From Lenisia limosa (taxonomy: Eukaryota > Breviatea), in the NCBI GenBank assembly GCA_001655205.1, contig LPNZ01008864.1, positions 1-26,855 of the forward strand: a DNA stretch of 26,855 nt, read 5' to 3'. Below the pieces are notes generated by a model that worked only from the letters and a program-made list of their open reading frames with translations, had not been told where the DNA came from and ran no database searches. The position numbers and the translations under genes are program-made. Of this stretch, positions 1 through 9,900 are shown one piece after another. Every line of letters begins with the position of its first letter. The stretch's first letter is position 1.

Positions 1-119
1 AAAAAAAAAAAAAAAAAAAAACTTAGAAAAAGGCCCATTCCGACTTCATTGGGGTATGACAACTGATCAGGATCTATCAGGAGGTCCTTTATTAAAGCCA
101 AGTATCAAAAAGAAAGAAC

Positions 120-1427
120 TCAACCACCCACATCCATTTCAACTTCGTATTGCTTTGTAATTTTCGAGGGTTTTGTTGATGCAGCCGTAACGTAGGGCAG
201 AACAGACTTGAGGGGAACTGTCTCATCATAGAGCGCCTGGGGGGGGGGGGNNNNNNNNNNNNNNNNNNNNNNNNNNNNNNNNNNNNNNNNNNNNNNNNNN
301 NNNNNNNNNNNNNNNNNNNNNNNNNNNNNNNNNNNNNNNNNNNNNNNNNNNNNNNNNNNNNNNNNNNNNNNNNNNNNNNNNNNNNNNNNNNNNNNNNNNN
401 NNNNNNNNNNNNNNNNNNNNNNNNTCTTTCCTACAAAATACACTTTCAGATTGACAAACCTTAACCGCCAGAGCAGCAACGTAAGGTGCTTCTTCTTTGG
501 GAACATTTAACTCACCTCTACAATATATTATTTTTAAAAAGTAATGAGAGCATCATCATTTGACTAACTATCTGCAAATACTACCATCATAAAGACTCTG
601 TATAATATACTCCAATCATACATCACCCCCCCCCCACGATACGACACGATGCATGGCTTCATGGGCAAGTAAGGCCAGGGTCTTGGGTGCCTTCACTTTT
701 CGCTCAGCCTATAGAATATTATCTTGGCCTTCACGCTGATTCAAGGGGGAAAAAAAGCCAGTAGCTATCGAAATATAATATGTACAAGTATACTACATGT
801 AATATAATTGTAACATTTGTATTTCTTCTGTTTAAAAAACCTGGTCTTTTTGGCTGAAGTTTCCATTAATATACAGTGACCAGGATAAGTCATTAATATA
901 CAGTGACCAGGAAAAGACCTATTTTCCTTGGGAAATCATTGAGCAAATCGGTCAAGACTTATCCCAAATGAAAACATTTATTTTGAACAGAAGAGATTCC
1001 AAAAAATGGCACCACCCCTTACTTTGTAGCTAAAAACGGCAGCAAGACGGAATTGAAGCACTCCATCCTTTTAAAGTAAGCCAAATCAGTTATTCATTCA
1101 CACGATTCGAAATAGTTGTGGAAGCACCCCTTTCCCCCTCTGACCTTTGCCTTGCCTCCCATTGTGGTGGCAATTTCTTTGACATTGTCTAGAACGGGTT
1201 TGACCTCTTGCTGGTTCTGCAGGGGATACCCTGGGGCGGGGGGTAAATAGGAATTCTGAAAGAATGAAACACCTATTGTCTAGATACTAAAAAAAACAGG
1301 TTGCTCTTCTCAAATATCTCTTCGCAAAATATCCCATAATTGCCTACCATAAACACCAGGAATGTTCAGCCATATCTGGAAGAGCTCTCGGTCAAGACTC
1401 ACACCAAGGGCAGCTGCGACATAGTCC
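120..1427 (-). CDS. Unidentified conserved-looking gene, 3' six exons
   Basis: I do not recognise this protein. Six minus-strand exons join in one frame: 1348-1427, 1145-1230, 1023-1067, 648-708, 460-515 and 120-236, the last ending in TGA. A gap (251-424) lies between the last two and could hide another exon. All introns are GT-AG, though the acceptor before 515 must be the second AG of an AGAG. The peptide is soluble-looking and mixed alpha/beta, with pieces such as DYVAAALGVSLDRELF, KPVLDNVKEIATTMGGKAK, APKTLALLAHEAMH and a C-terminus YEVEMDVGG. There is no signal peptide or membrane segment in the visible part. The 5' end is unresolved: a short ATG exon at 1726-1771 (MELDQQLDLERRAYR) has a donor, but its phase does not match the first firm exon, so an exon is missing or that start is wrong. 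That the gene is real is fairly sure; its function is unknown. Confidence 0.6.
864..917. repeat. 27-bp tandem duplication
   Basis: Two adjacent 27-bp copies (864-890 and 891-917), each starting CATTAATATACAGTGACCAG and differing only near the end. They lie in the intron between the exons at 1023-1067 and 648-708 of the minus-strand gene. They look like a simple local duplication with no evident function. Confidence 0.85.
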
Positions 1428-1497
1428 CTACATCGTCAGTTTCCGGGCAATCCAGGCCTCAGGTGGATGCAGGTTGTAGCTTCATAAGAGCAATTCG

Positions 1498-1559
1498 AAT
1501 AATGGCGTATGGGTGTTGGGAGGTTGAAGGAAGAAATAATGGCGTATGGGCGTTGGGAG
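1498..1559. repeat. 25-bp direct repeat with 37-bp spacing
   Basis: Copies at 1498-1522 and 1535-1559 match at 24 of 25 bases (core GGCGTATGGGYGTTGGGAG), separated by 12 bp. They lie just upstream, in the transcription sense, of the first firm exon of the minus-strand gene, so they are either intronic or in its 5' region. Confidence 0.8.
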
Positions 1560-1771
1560 TTTTAACCATTGAATTGCTTGATCATGGAATCGCCCAAAGT
1601 AGAGTGCGGATGGGTGAAAGCAAAACAAAACAACCATCTACTCACTCCCAAAACAGCATCATACACAAAATTTGTACCCAACTAAGTATACACACGGGCT
1701 CAGATTGTTTGGTTTGCTAATTCACCACGATAAGCCCTCCTTTCAAGATCCAGTTGTTGATCCAGTTCCAT

Positions 1772-2563
1772 CCCAGCCAACCAGCCCAGTGTTTATTATC
1801 CGTTTCAAGATGTGAAGGTGTGATGAGAAGCCCCGAGAGGGAACCAGCAAAGGCAATACCCAAATACCTCAGTTGGATTGCATCATAGTTGCGAGTTGGT
1901 GTACAAAGTGAAGATCCGTCTGACAGATAGACCACAAATCCACTTTTTGATTCAGTAGCTTGCTGAAAGGCCAGTTAGAGTGACGATGAGTATCATAACG
2001 TTGGGAATGTCTCATTAAGATGAGTTTATCCGTCCATATATCCTTCTTAAGAACACTTCAGGCACATTTGAAGAATAAAGAAACCCACTCTAGGTCCCGA
2101 AAGCGGTCCATTGATTTGCGAGTTGAACAGCATTGTTTCCAAATTCAAAAGACGTCCTTCATTGCGTTCCTTAGCTGCTCAGTAATATATATATAGATAT
2201 ATAATTATTTATAATAAATAGACTGTTATCTGGACTGTTAAAATTAGAAATCATGGGGGTACCGTACTGCGTACCAATTTAAAGCTCCAGAAAACAAACT
2301 TTTTCACCCCATGTAGTTTTACTTAATTACAATTGACTAGACAAATCGATCAATCGATCACGTCAGAGGAGGTGGTGAAGCTTCACTTTCCCTGTTCGCC
2401 GGCGAGTCTAACTCCGATTTCATCTTCTTTTATAAAGAGGGCCCGGCGGCGTATCGTGAACTTTTCAAAATAATAATAATCATGTGGATAATACCTGGGG
2501 TGAGAGAGATGCCGACACATGCATAGTGGGCCAACTAACTCAAAGTTTCTAAAAGGTGTCAAA
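1772..2563. other. Interval between divergent genes, no gene seen
   Basis: This holds the presumed 5' side of the minus-strand gene and the upstream region of the plus-strand signal-peptide gene. It includes an AT-rich tract near 2184-2225 and two ATCGATC copies near 2346-2360. I see no convincing exon or known promoter motif. Reading frames here are short and lack codon bias. Confidence 0.5.
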
Positions 2564-5143
2564 ATGCCTTGGCTTTGGCTGTTTACCCTTCTCCTTGTGT
2601 CCTCAGCGTTCGCTTCCATTGTTCTTGACAATAATGGCAAGAATATACTGTCAGTTACCGAGTAAGCTCTCCATTGATTGTGTTCACCAACACTAAAAAC
2701 TCTCCTTGCCAATCAAGTGTTGATTAACTTCAAGGGTTACTCTCCCGTCATCACCCCTCGAAGTTGCCAATAAGGTAGGGGTTTCTTGATACGTAGAAAT
2801 GAGAGGTTTTGTTACACACGTGTTTTTTCCTTGTTTTTTTTTTTTTCAATTTAACACCCACCANNNNNNNNNNNNNNNNNNNNNNNNNNNNNNNNNNNNN
2901 NNNNNNNNNNNNNNNNNNNNNNNNNNNNNNNNNNNNNNNNNGAGAGGTCTTCAGACTTTCTTGATTATCTTCCATTAGTTGGCAAATAACTCATTATGAA
3001 TTTCTTTCTGGAGTTTATAACTATTCTTAACTTTCATATAGTAACATCACATCATAATACATATGATATCATAATATCATACTTTATTATACATTGTTTT
3101 TTGTCAGACTATTTTCAGCACCCTATCACCATCCCATCCTACACTTTAAATGACAGTTGTTCCTTTTTTTGTTTCCTTATTTATCTTATTTTTTTTTGTG
3201 GACTCACCCCACCCATTTCACCTCACCCATTATTTAGATTGTCACAATGCCCTTCCCCTCCCTTCCGTTCACTGTTCACGCCACCAACATAGTAAGTCAC
3301 CCTCTGCTTGGCTTCTGCATACACCTTCGGTTCTTCAATTATATTCGTACAACCAAATCCGTAGCTCACCTTTGGCAGACTAACCCGACGTCACGCCAAG
3401 AAATCACGTCATTCCCCCCAGTTGCCGCCGGCTTCACCCGCCGCATCTATCTGGGCAATCTTGACAGTTCTGCCGGCTCAAGGTGCGTATGGNNNNNNNN
3501 NNNNNNNNNNNNNNNNNNNNNNNNNNNNNNNNNNNNNNNNNNNNNNNNNNNNNNNNNNNNCTGTTATTTACACCATTCGGTGAGATATAGTAGCTTCTCT
3601 TTTTAATAGTAGTCTGTAATAGCCATGGGAGCGATGGGAGTTTATGATTTTATTGTGCAGTCATATGGTGGCGCTCTACCTTGGTGGCTCAAATCCCGTC
3701 ATCTTCTCCCGCCACCATGATGCTGTATGTCCGCCTGGTTATCTCTTTCTTTATTGATATGCTGGTCAAATATTAGAAAACCTGATAGTAATGACCATCA
3801 GAATTGTTGTCCAGAAGTAACTCCTCAATAATATATGTACAAAGTAACGAAATGAATACTTCTCTACCATTATATAGTACATGTAATATATCATATTATA
3901 CCTTCAGTAAAACTCATTTAATACAGGGTGTGGGGGTAGAGTCAACCCCTAAAGAGGTTTATGCAATTGCTATTGACACTAAGAGTTCCTTGAACAGAGA
4001 CTTTGAGGTTGGGGGGGGGGGTCGCATTTATGTTGGGGTATTTCCTGATGTACACGTCTTTTGGAATTTCACAAATCGAACACCTTGTATTTGTTGATTT
4101 GTGACATCTTAATACCTAGACCGGCACACAAGCTGTGACCACTTCAAACGTTGAAATGACGTACGCCGACTCCCCGCTTCCATTTCTGCCCTATACCATG
4201 CTCCAAGCTATTGTAAGTGTTAACACCTTTATTTTTTGGATATCTTCATTCTTTTTTTCTGATTTTTTTAGTGTTCCTCGTACTTAGATCCCTACACTTC
4301 CGTTTGAGGGCGTGAACTTCCTCTCCCCTCATTTCTATTAATTGTCCTTATCCTTTTTAGACACGTGCGTACACTTTAACAACAAGGCGATCCGTTGTTC
4401 TGCAAAGCTATGGAGAATCGGGTTCAAGGGCAAGGTATGCATGGGGCAGCATCTACATATTACATGTGTATGGTGTGATTAATTTAGTATAAATATGCAT
4501 CAAATGATAGATATGATCACATACAAACCTTTATTGTAACTGTTGGCTCATAGAGAAATATATTTGACTTTGTAGTGGAGACTGCAACTACCTTGCCCTC
4601 TTTCCTGTCACTCCTTACCACCCCAAGGTGTTTCAATATGGGGAAGCTGTTCTGGTATGTTGGAAGTGACAAAACAGAGGAACATTTTCTTACTGGTCTA
4701 TGTGCANNNNNNNNNNNNNNNNNNNNNNNNNNNNNNNNNNNNNNNNNNNNNNNNNNNNNNNNNNNNNNNNNNNNNNNNNNNNNNNNNNNNNNNNNNNNNN
4801 NNNNNNNNNNNNNNNNNNNNNNNNNNNNNNNNNNNNNNNNNNNNNNNNNNNNNNNNNNTGTTTTGAGACAATATTCGAAATGTAATTACATAGCTTCTTT
4901 TTCATAATGTCACATGATGTAGAACACTGTGACGTTCCCGGTTCCTTTCGACAGCATCCCAGCCGTCCACTGCACTTTAGCGCATGGGTCTGGTACTTCA
5001 AGTACCGATGTTAGTATGTTGGGATATACTGGACTTCTGACTGTTGTGAAATATCTTGCTTTTACACTTCAGCACTTCGGAGTATTTCTGAAAATGGCTT
5101 CACGTTTATAATCCACCATCAAGGCCAAATCCGAGTTAACCAG
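2564..5143 (+). CDS. Secreted protein with repeated LamG/ConA-like segments (partial)
   Basis: Eleven visible exons join in one frame: 2564-2661, 2735-2774, 3238-3291, 3379-3482, 3661-3724, 3927-4007, 4120-4212, 4361-4434, 4576-4654, 4955-5009 and 5073-5143 (about 271 residues). The start ATG opens a clear signal peptide (MPWLWLFTLLLVSSAFAS). Mature sequence begins IVLDNNGKNILSV, like the opening strand of LamG-type jelly-rolls. Three stretches repeat a strand-plus-loop pattern: LPFTVHATNI, LPYTMLQAI and LHFSAWVWYFKY, the last followed by ENGFTFIIHHQGQ. That last segment resembles the SAWV / display-glycan-binding strands of concanavalin A-like folds. Gaps at 2864-2941, 3493-3560, 4707-4858 and 5252-5347 may hide exons, and the 3' end is not seen. 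Exon structure and secretion are well supported; the fold assignment is by motif only and tentative. Confidence 0.55.
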
Positions 5144-5717
5144 GTGGGTTGGTTCTCCATCATACTTGTTTATTTTGTTGGTTTTTTATCGTAGTGTGTT
5201 TCCCATTTCCAAATGCTTATCACAGAATTGATTCTGGGGGGGGGGGGGGTTNNNNNNNNNNNNNNNNNNNNNNNNNNNNNNNNNNNNNNNNNNNNNNNNN
5301 NNNNNNNNNNNNNNNNNNNNNNNNNNNNNNNNNNNNNNNNNNNNNNNTTTACCCATTAGGAAACTCAAGTAATTCACTGGATGGCAGTAGCTCCAACTGT
5401 CTAATAGAGGCTATGTTCAGTTTTGATTAACGTTTTTTTGTGATGAGACAAGGTCTTGGTGGAACAGTGTCAGATTCAATATTACGATCACCACCCATAT
5501 TGGATTAACTTGAAATTCACAGACAGATGGAAAAGAACAAATTACCTCCTACTTGCACCACCATTTCTCTCCATCAATACAACTAAATTAAGGCAACAAA
5601 GAATCAACTATAGCTAAATTCATCATTGCAATCTTTACCTTCCATGCATCAAATGTAATGTACGAAAAACGTTTTTTTGGACTATTGTTCAAAATAGCAA
5701 AACTACTTCAAAACGAC
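5144..5717. other. 3' side of the secreted-protein gene, gap and unassigned DNA
   Basis: Contains a poly-G run (from about 5237) running into a gap at 5252-5347. After the gap an acceptor-like site near 5360 precedes an open stretch ending in TAA at 5430 (...SSSNCLIEAMFSFD), which could be the last exon of the plus-strand gene, but the phase cannot be checked across the gap. From 5431 to 5717 I see nothing coding. Confidence 0.35.
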
Positions 5718-5885
5718 TTATAGAAAGAAATCTACAGCTCTTTTTGGTTCTCCAAGAGCCAACATTGCATTCGCTTCAGGTACACCAGAGACGGGAGAAG
5801 TGATCTCAAGTTGAAAAGTAGCCATGCCAATCGCTCCCATAGAATCACGAGCGATAACGAGTGACTGATGAACCAGAAGAAGGCT
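5718..5885 (-). CDS. Possible terminal exon of a small unidentified gene
   Basis: Behind a good acceptor (CTGTTCCAG) an open frame of 55 codons runs to TAA, with the pieces ARDSMGAIGMATFQLEITS and GVPEANAMLALGEP. A candidate upstream exon around 5953-6000 encodes DDNITLTTFNWEDCEGG, which recalls the first strand of ML/GM2-activator domains (W-x-x-C). However, the natural donor there leaves the wrong phase for this frame. In another frame the same region reads VSLKRQVTVSVPEPSSG before a stop. Either the two exons do not belong together, or the gene is broken or carries a sequencing indel. No function is claimed. Confidence 0.25.
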   Translation of the reverse strand, partial: SLLLVHQSLVIARDSMGAIGMATFQLEITSPVSGVPEANAMLALGEPKRAVDFFL

Positions 5886-6959
5886 CTGGAACAGAAACTG
5901 TAACCTGACGTTTCAGGGAGACATTTGAACAGTCATTGGTAGGTAATAGCACCGCCCTCGCAATCTTCCCAGTTGAACGTAGTCAGAGTAATGTTGTCGT
6001 CCAGCATCATGTGACATTATGTAATCTCGACAGTTGACACTATGAGTGAAGGGAACAAGGTTTAATCCTGTCTCGAAATGCTCAGTCTACAGAGATGAGA
6101 TATTAAGATACAAAGAGAAATACTCAGGAGATCAGTTACGATGAGATGCTATGCAGACTTGCGCTATATGCCTTTGATAGTAGTTAGTCATTGATAGGAA
6201 ACACACATGACAACGAAAAATTTGTTCTTTATTCCCCCTACATAGCAGTTAGGAAAAAATAGGTGTATTTGAGCTCTTGCAATTCCAGTGGAACCTCTCT
6301 GAGTTCTGCGAAGTTACTTGAATTGTGGACTGTGTATCCTCATGAGATTGATGCAAGACAACCAATGTTCTCGGAAGAAATTGATGAACCTGACGCTCAA
6401 AAACCAGAATATTGATATAAATCTTATAAAACCCCGAAAATGAGTTTAGCTCAAATAGCAATAATATTAATTTTGAAGATGCTTGACCCAGCCCACATTC
6501 GCATTTTGAATTAAAGTGAATCGGTTTGTCAGTCTCCATTGCATATTAAGTCTAAATTAACAGTTCAATAGTGGGTTTGCAATTCGAGAGTTGTACGGTT
6601 AATTATGACCCCCCCCCCCCTATATCACCATTTTGAGCAGACCGAGCGAGAAGAATTCCCATGCTGTGGTGTTGGTGGTTGGACAACCCAGATAAGGAGA
6701 GGCTGGCATGCAAGGTGCAGGCAACTTAACGTATCTATCACATCTCATATGCTGTTTCCAGGCGGTTTTAAGGTATACTCCAGTTTCATTCTGTAAGATA
6801 ATATTAAATATTCCTTTAATTGGTCTATCAAATACAAGGTGAAAAAGCAAGATAGATCACATGTGTTATTTGGTGACGAATGAAGTTTTTCACCTCCTCT
6901 CTGGATATTGGTTAGAACATAGAATTTCCATAATAAGAAACAGCGAAACATGCTAGGGG
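5886..6959. other. Gene-poor interval
   Basis: Apart from the doubtful exon near 5953-6000, I find only a 96-codon minus-strand open frame (6249-6539), AT-rich with no family resemblance, and a poly-C run at 6609-6620. The stretch from 6621 to 6959 is probably 3' flanking sequence of the NUP50-like gene. Confidence 0.4.
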
Positions 6960-9900
6960 CTAGAGAGAGGCAGCGGTCGCACTCCAGGTCTCCACCCACT
7001 TGGGGATGTTGTCCTTGTCAGCCTTGCCCACTCGAACTACACCGTGAGCAATGCGGTCATTCTACACAAAACTGCCTCAAGTTCCCATTTTTACTGAGCC
7101 ACGTGCCAGGTTCAACTGCCCCACCTACCAAGACAGAAGCAGGGGTCCTTGCCAAGAAACAGCGTGGCAGTGAAAGCTGAAGGGTCAGTGGACCTGGAAG
7201 AGCCCCCCCAAAAAGATGCTTAGAATATAGTATTTTTATGAATCCAAAAAAAAAAAGTAAAATAAATTATTANNNNNNNNNNNNNNNNNNNNNNNNNNNN
7301 NNNNNNNNNNNNNNNNNNNNNNNNNNNNNNNNNNNNNNNNNNNNNNNNNNNNNNNNNNNNNNNNNNNNNNNNNNNNTGTTGATGACAATCTGAAACAGTC
7401 AATTTAGATCAATTAATTCTCCACAATTCTCAAAAGAATAAATATGACAGTCCACATTCCTAAATATAAAATGTTTCACCAGATAAGTCCCCCACGAACA
7501 GCCTGGGTTTCGGTTCTGAGAAGCACACGGTATTTGCCGGTGGTGTTGTGCTTAAGAAGCTTGAGGGCACCAATACCGACTACATTGAAGGTTCCGCTCT
7601 CGTGCTTGAATACCTTCGCGCGGAACTGGGGGTGGAGGTGAATGCAAGAAACGGAGTTAACTAGATTAGAAACAGCGATTCGTTTTGTACTATGAAATCA
7701 ACTCGATGTGTATGGGATTGCGGATTTACAAACCTCAGTGATAGTGGACTCCTCTTCTTCACCCGCACCAGTTGCTTCTACCTTCTTCATTTCCATCTCA
7801 GTGGACACGGGGGCGGCGGCTGCGGGGTCGCTTCCTCCAATAACGACTCGGGGTGCTGAGGTACCTAAAGGTTAGGGAGGCGATTTGAAGTATTTATTTG
7901 GGTCAAAAAAGGAGAGGTTGCTTTTGTGAATTGAGAAGGGCTATTGGAAGGTTCCAGCATGTTCATTGTCCCTTCCTACTGAAATCGAAGCTTCCAACAG
8001 TCGCAGCCTATTGACATTAGCATCATGAATTGGAGTGGGTTTGTGAAATAAGAAGAAGGACTGCACTTCGGTTCAAAAAGACTGAATTTCTCGAAAAATC
8101 CTCGAAAACTTTCGACATTTTACTGGTCTTTTTCGAACCTAAGTAAAGCCCTACTAAGAAGCAACAAGCGAATCTTGCATGATCCCCCAAGTTAAGATGG
8201 TCCAATCCCCCAACCTTAGTTGAGGATTTCTCGTGGTCCTTGGTCTCCTCCTCGGTCATCGAGTCAGCATACCCGCCGCTACGCAGCTGTGGGGGTGAGT
8301 GGGTANNNNNNNNNNNNNNNNNNNNNNNNNNNNNNNNNNNNNNNNNNNNNNNNNNNNNNNNNNNNNNNNNNNNNNNNAGACTTACACTAGTGTTTTTTGA
8401 AAGTTCTTCTCCCAATACCCACCTTCTCAACAAGAGCCTTTCTTTGTTTGACATAGTCTTCAATGGTGGTGTTAAGGGAGGCGAGGGGGCGTTTTTCGAC
8501 ATGTGCATCCACATATGAGGCAAATGCCTATTGAAATGAAATTGAAGAAACGGTGCCCTCTTGACCAACAAAAGGTTATTTGTACAATTACACTGGTGGG
8601 GGACTCAACTCTAAGATATGCATTTGATACATATAATTATTATATCAAAAACAAATAATTCAGCACAACATAACTGGAAGAAAAGACGTCGATTAAGGTG
8701 GTTTCGTTGCTGTTTTTTTTTCAAAAATAATTCGAAGCCATGTGTGTGCAGTTTTGAAAAACACCCTTCGGGATAATTTCGTAATGTAGTTTTTCATATT
8801 AGCCTCGGATAGAAATTTTTTTAAATGACCATTTTCCCGACCCGAGGTTGTTCCAATTTTGGACCTCTTAAGGCTTCAACATTTTTTTATTATTATTTTT
8901 TTGCGGTTTTAACATACTATTTGAGGAATTTACATTATTCCCGTCAAGTACGCACATCCAGTACTGCACCATTGTTAAGTTTTTCCACTATTGTGCCGCC
9001 AGGCCTTTTTTACTCTTTTTGAAAATTTGCATGTTAGAGCTGGTTTATACGAAAAACTACCCCGCGGAATTATCCCGAAGGGTCATTTTGAAAACTGCAC
9101 GTACAGTTCCACTTTATTTGCCAAAATAAAACAACGACTGAACCGCCTTAATAAGGTCATAGCAACACTACACCGACATATACCACACACCTTGTTCAAT
9201 GCAGTGCAGTCACGACGGAACTCGGGCAGGCCCTTAGGGACTGCAGCGGAAGAGGCCTGAGAGGGGTGATTGGTGGACACAACACTGTAAAACAATACCA
9301 TTAAGATGAATAAAGAGAGAACCAACATTACTAAGATGAATAAATATGAACCATCATTACTAAGATGAATAAATAGAGAAAAAACATTACTAAGATGAAT
9401 AAAGACATTACTAATACAAAGCCAAAGCCTCTTGAAGCCGTCATACCATGAAAGCAGGCATAACGTCAGAAGAAGTTTCGGTGGTCGCAGTCGCTCCAAA
9501 GCTACTTTTATTAATCCTCTTCTGGGGTAGAGAAGAACCATTTCAATGAACAAATAGCATATTTTCAGTGGTATTTTCGCAACCCACCTGAAAGCTGGTG
9601 CGGGTGAGATATCTTCCTTCTTCTCTTCAGTAGCATTGAAAGCGAATTTGGGGGCGGCGGCAGCCTTAATCTTAGTACGCGGCACTGAGAGTTCGACTGT
9701 TTCGGCGTCGCGTTTTCTGTCGTTGTTGGTCTCTCCGAATCTGGAATGGGTGAAATAAAACCGGCTGTATTGATAAAGAGTATGATTTAATATAGTCAAG
9801 ATTCGTTCACTGGTTTCTATTTTGATGTTTTCTCAAGTTACCCCACCCCTCCCAACGAGAAAGCCGGGGCGGGGGCGTCGTCCTTGGCGGCAGCGTCAAA

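Noticed and set aside
1-21. Poly-A at the window start as a retrogene tail
   Set aside because: A window-edge homopolymer of 21 A with no adjacent retrocopy; homopolymers are common here and no target duplication can be seen.
1145-1230. Aldo-keto reductase exon
   Set aside because: The EVKPVLDNVKEIATTMG piece is loosely similar to an AKR helix, but the following exons lack the expected QxALxW and P(G)T motifs.
2564-5143. Ribophorin I or PIG-T identity for the plus-strand signal-peptide gene
   Set aside because: Only a few scattered residues fit, and no diagnostic block of either family is present; the LamG-like reading explains the repeats better.
5718-6010. Firm call of an ML/GM2-activator-like gene
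   Set aside because: The W-x-x-C strand motif is suggestive, but the exon phases do not join and no further conserved cysteines appear in the matching frame.
8023-8571. A 182-codon minus-strand open frame
   Set aside because: It overlaps the NUP50 exons 8423-8527 (in a different frame) and 8215-8286, and crosses a gap; the rest is intron read-through.
9298-9416. CRISPR-like appearance of regularly repeated units
   Set aside because: Units are adjacent and imperfect with no unique spacers of constant length, and the setting is a eukaryotic intron.
9083-9799. A 238-codon minus-strand open frame, the longest in the window
   Set aside because: It runs through real NUP50 exons (9588-9740 and 9447-9504, in part out of their true frame), the minisatellite and introns. 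Splice sites and family motifs show it is not one exon.
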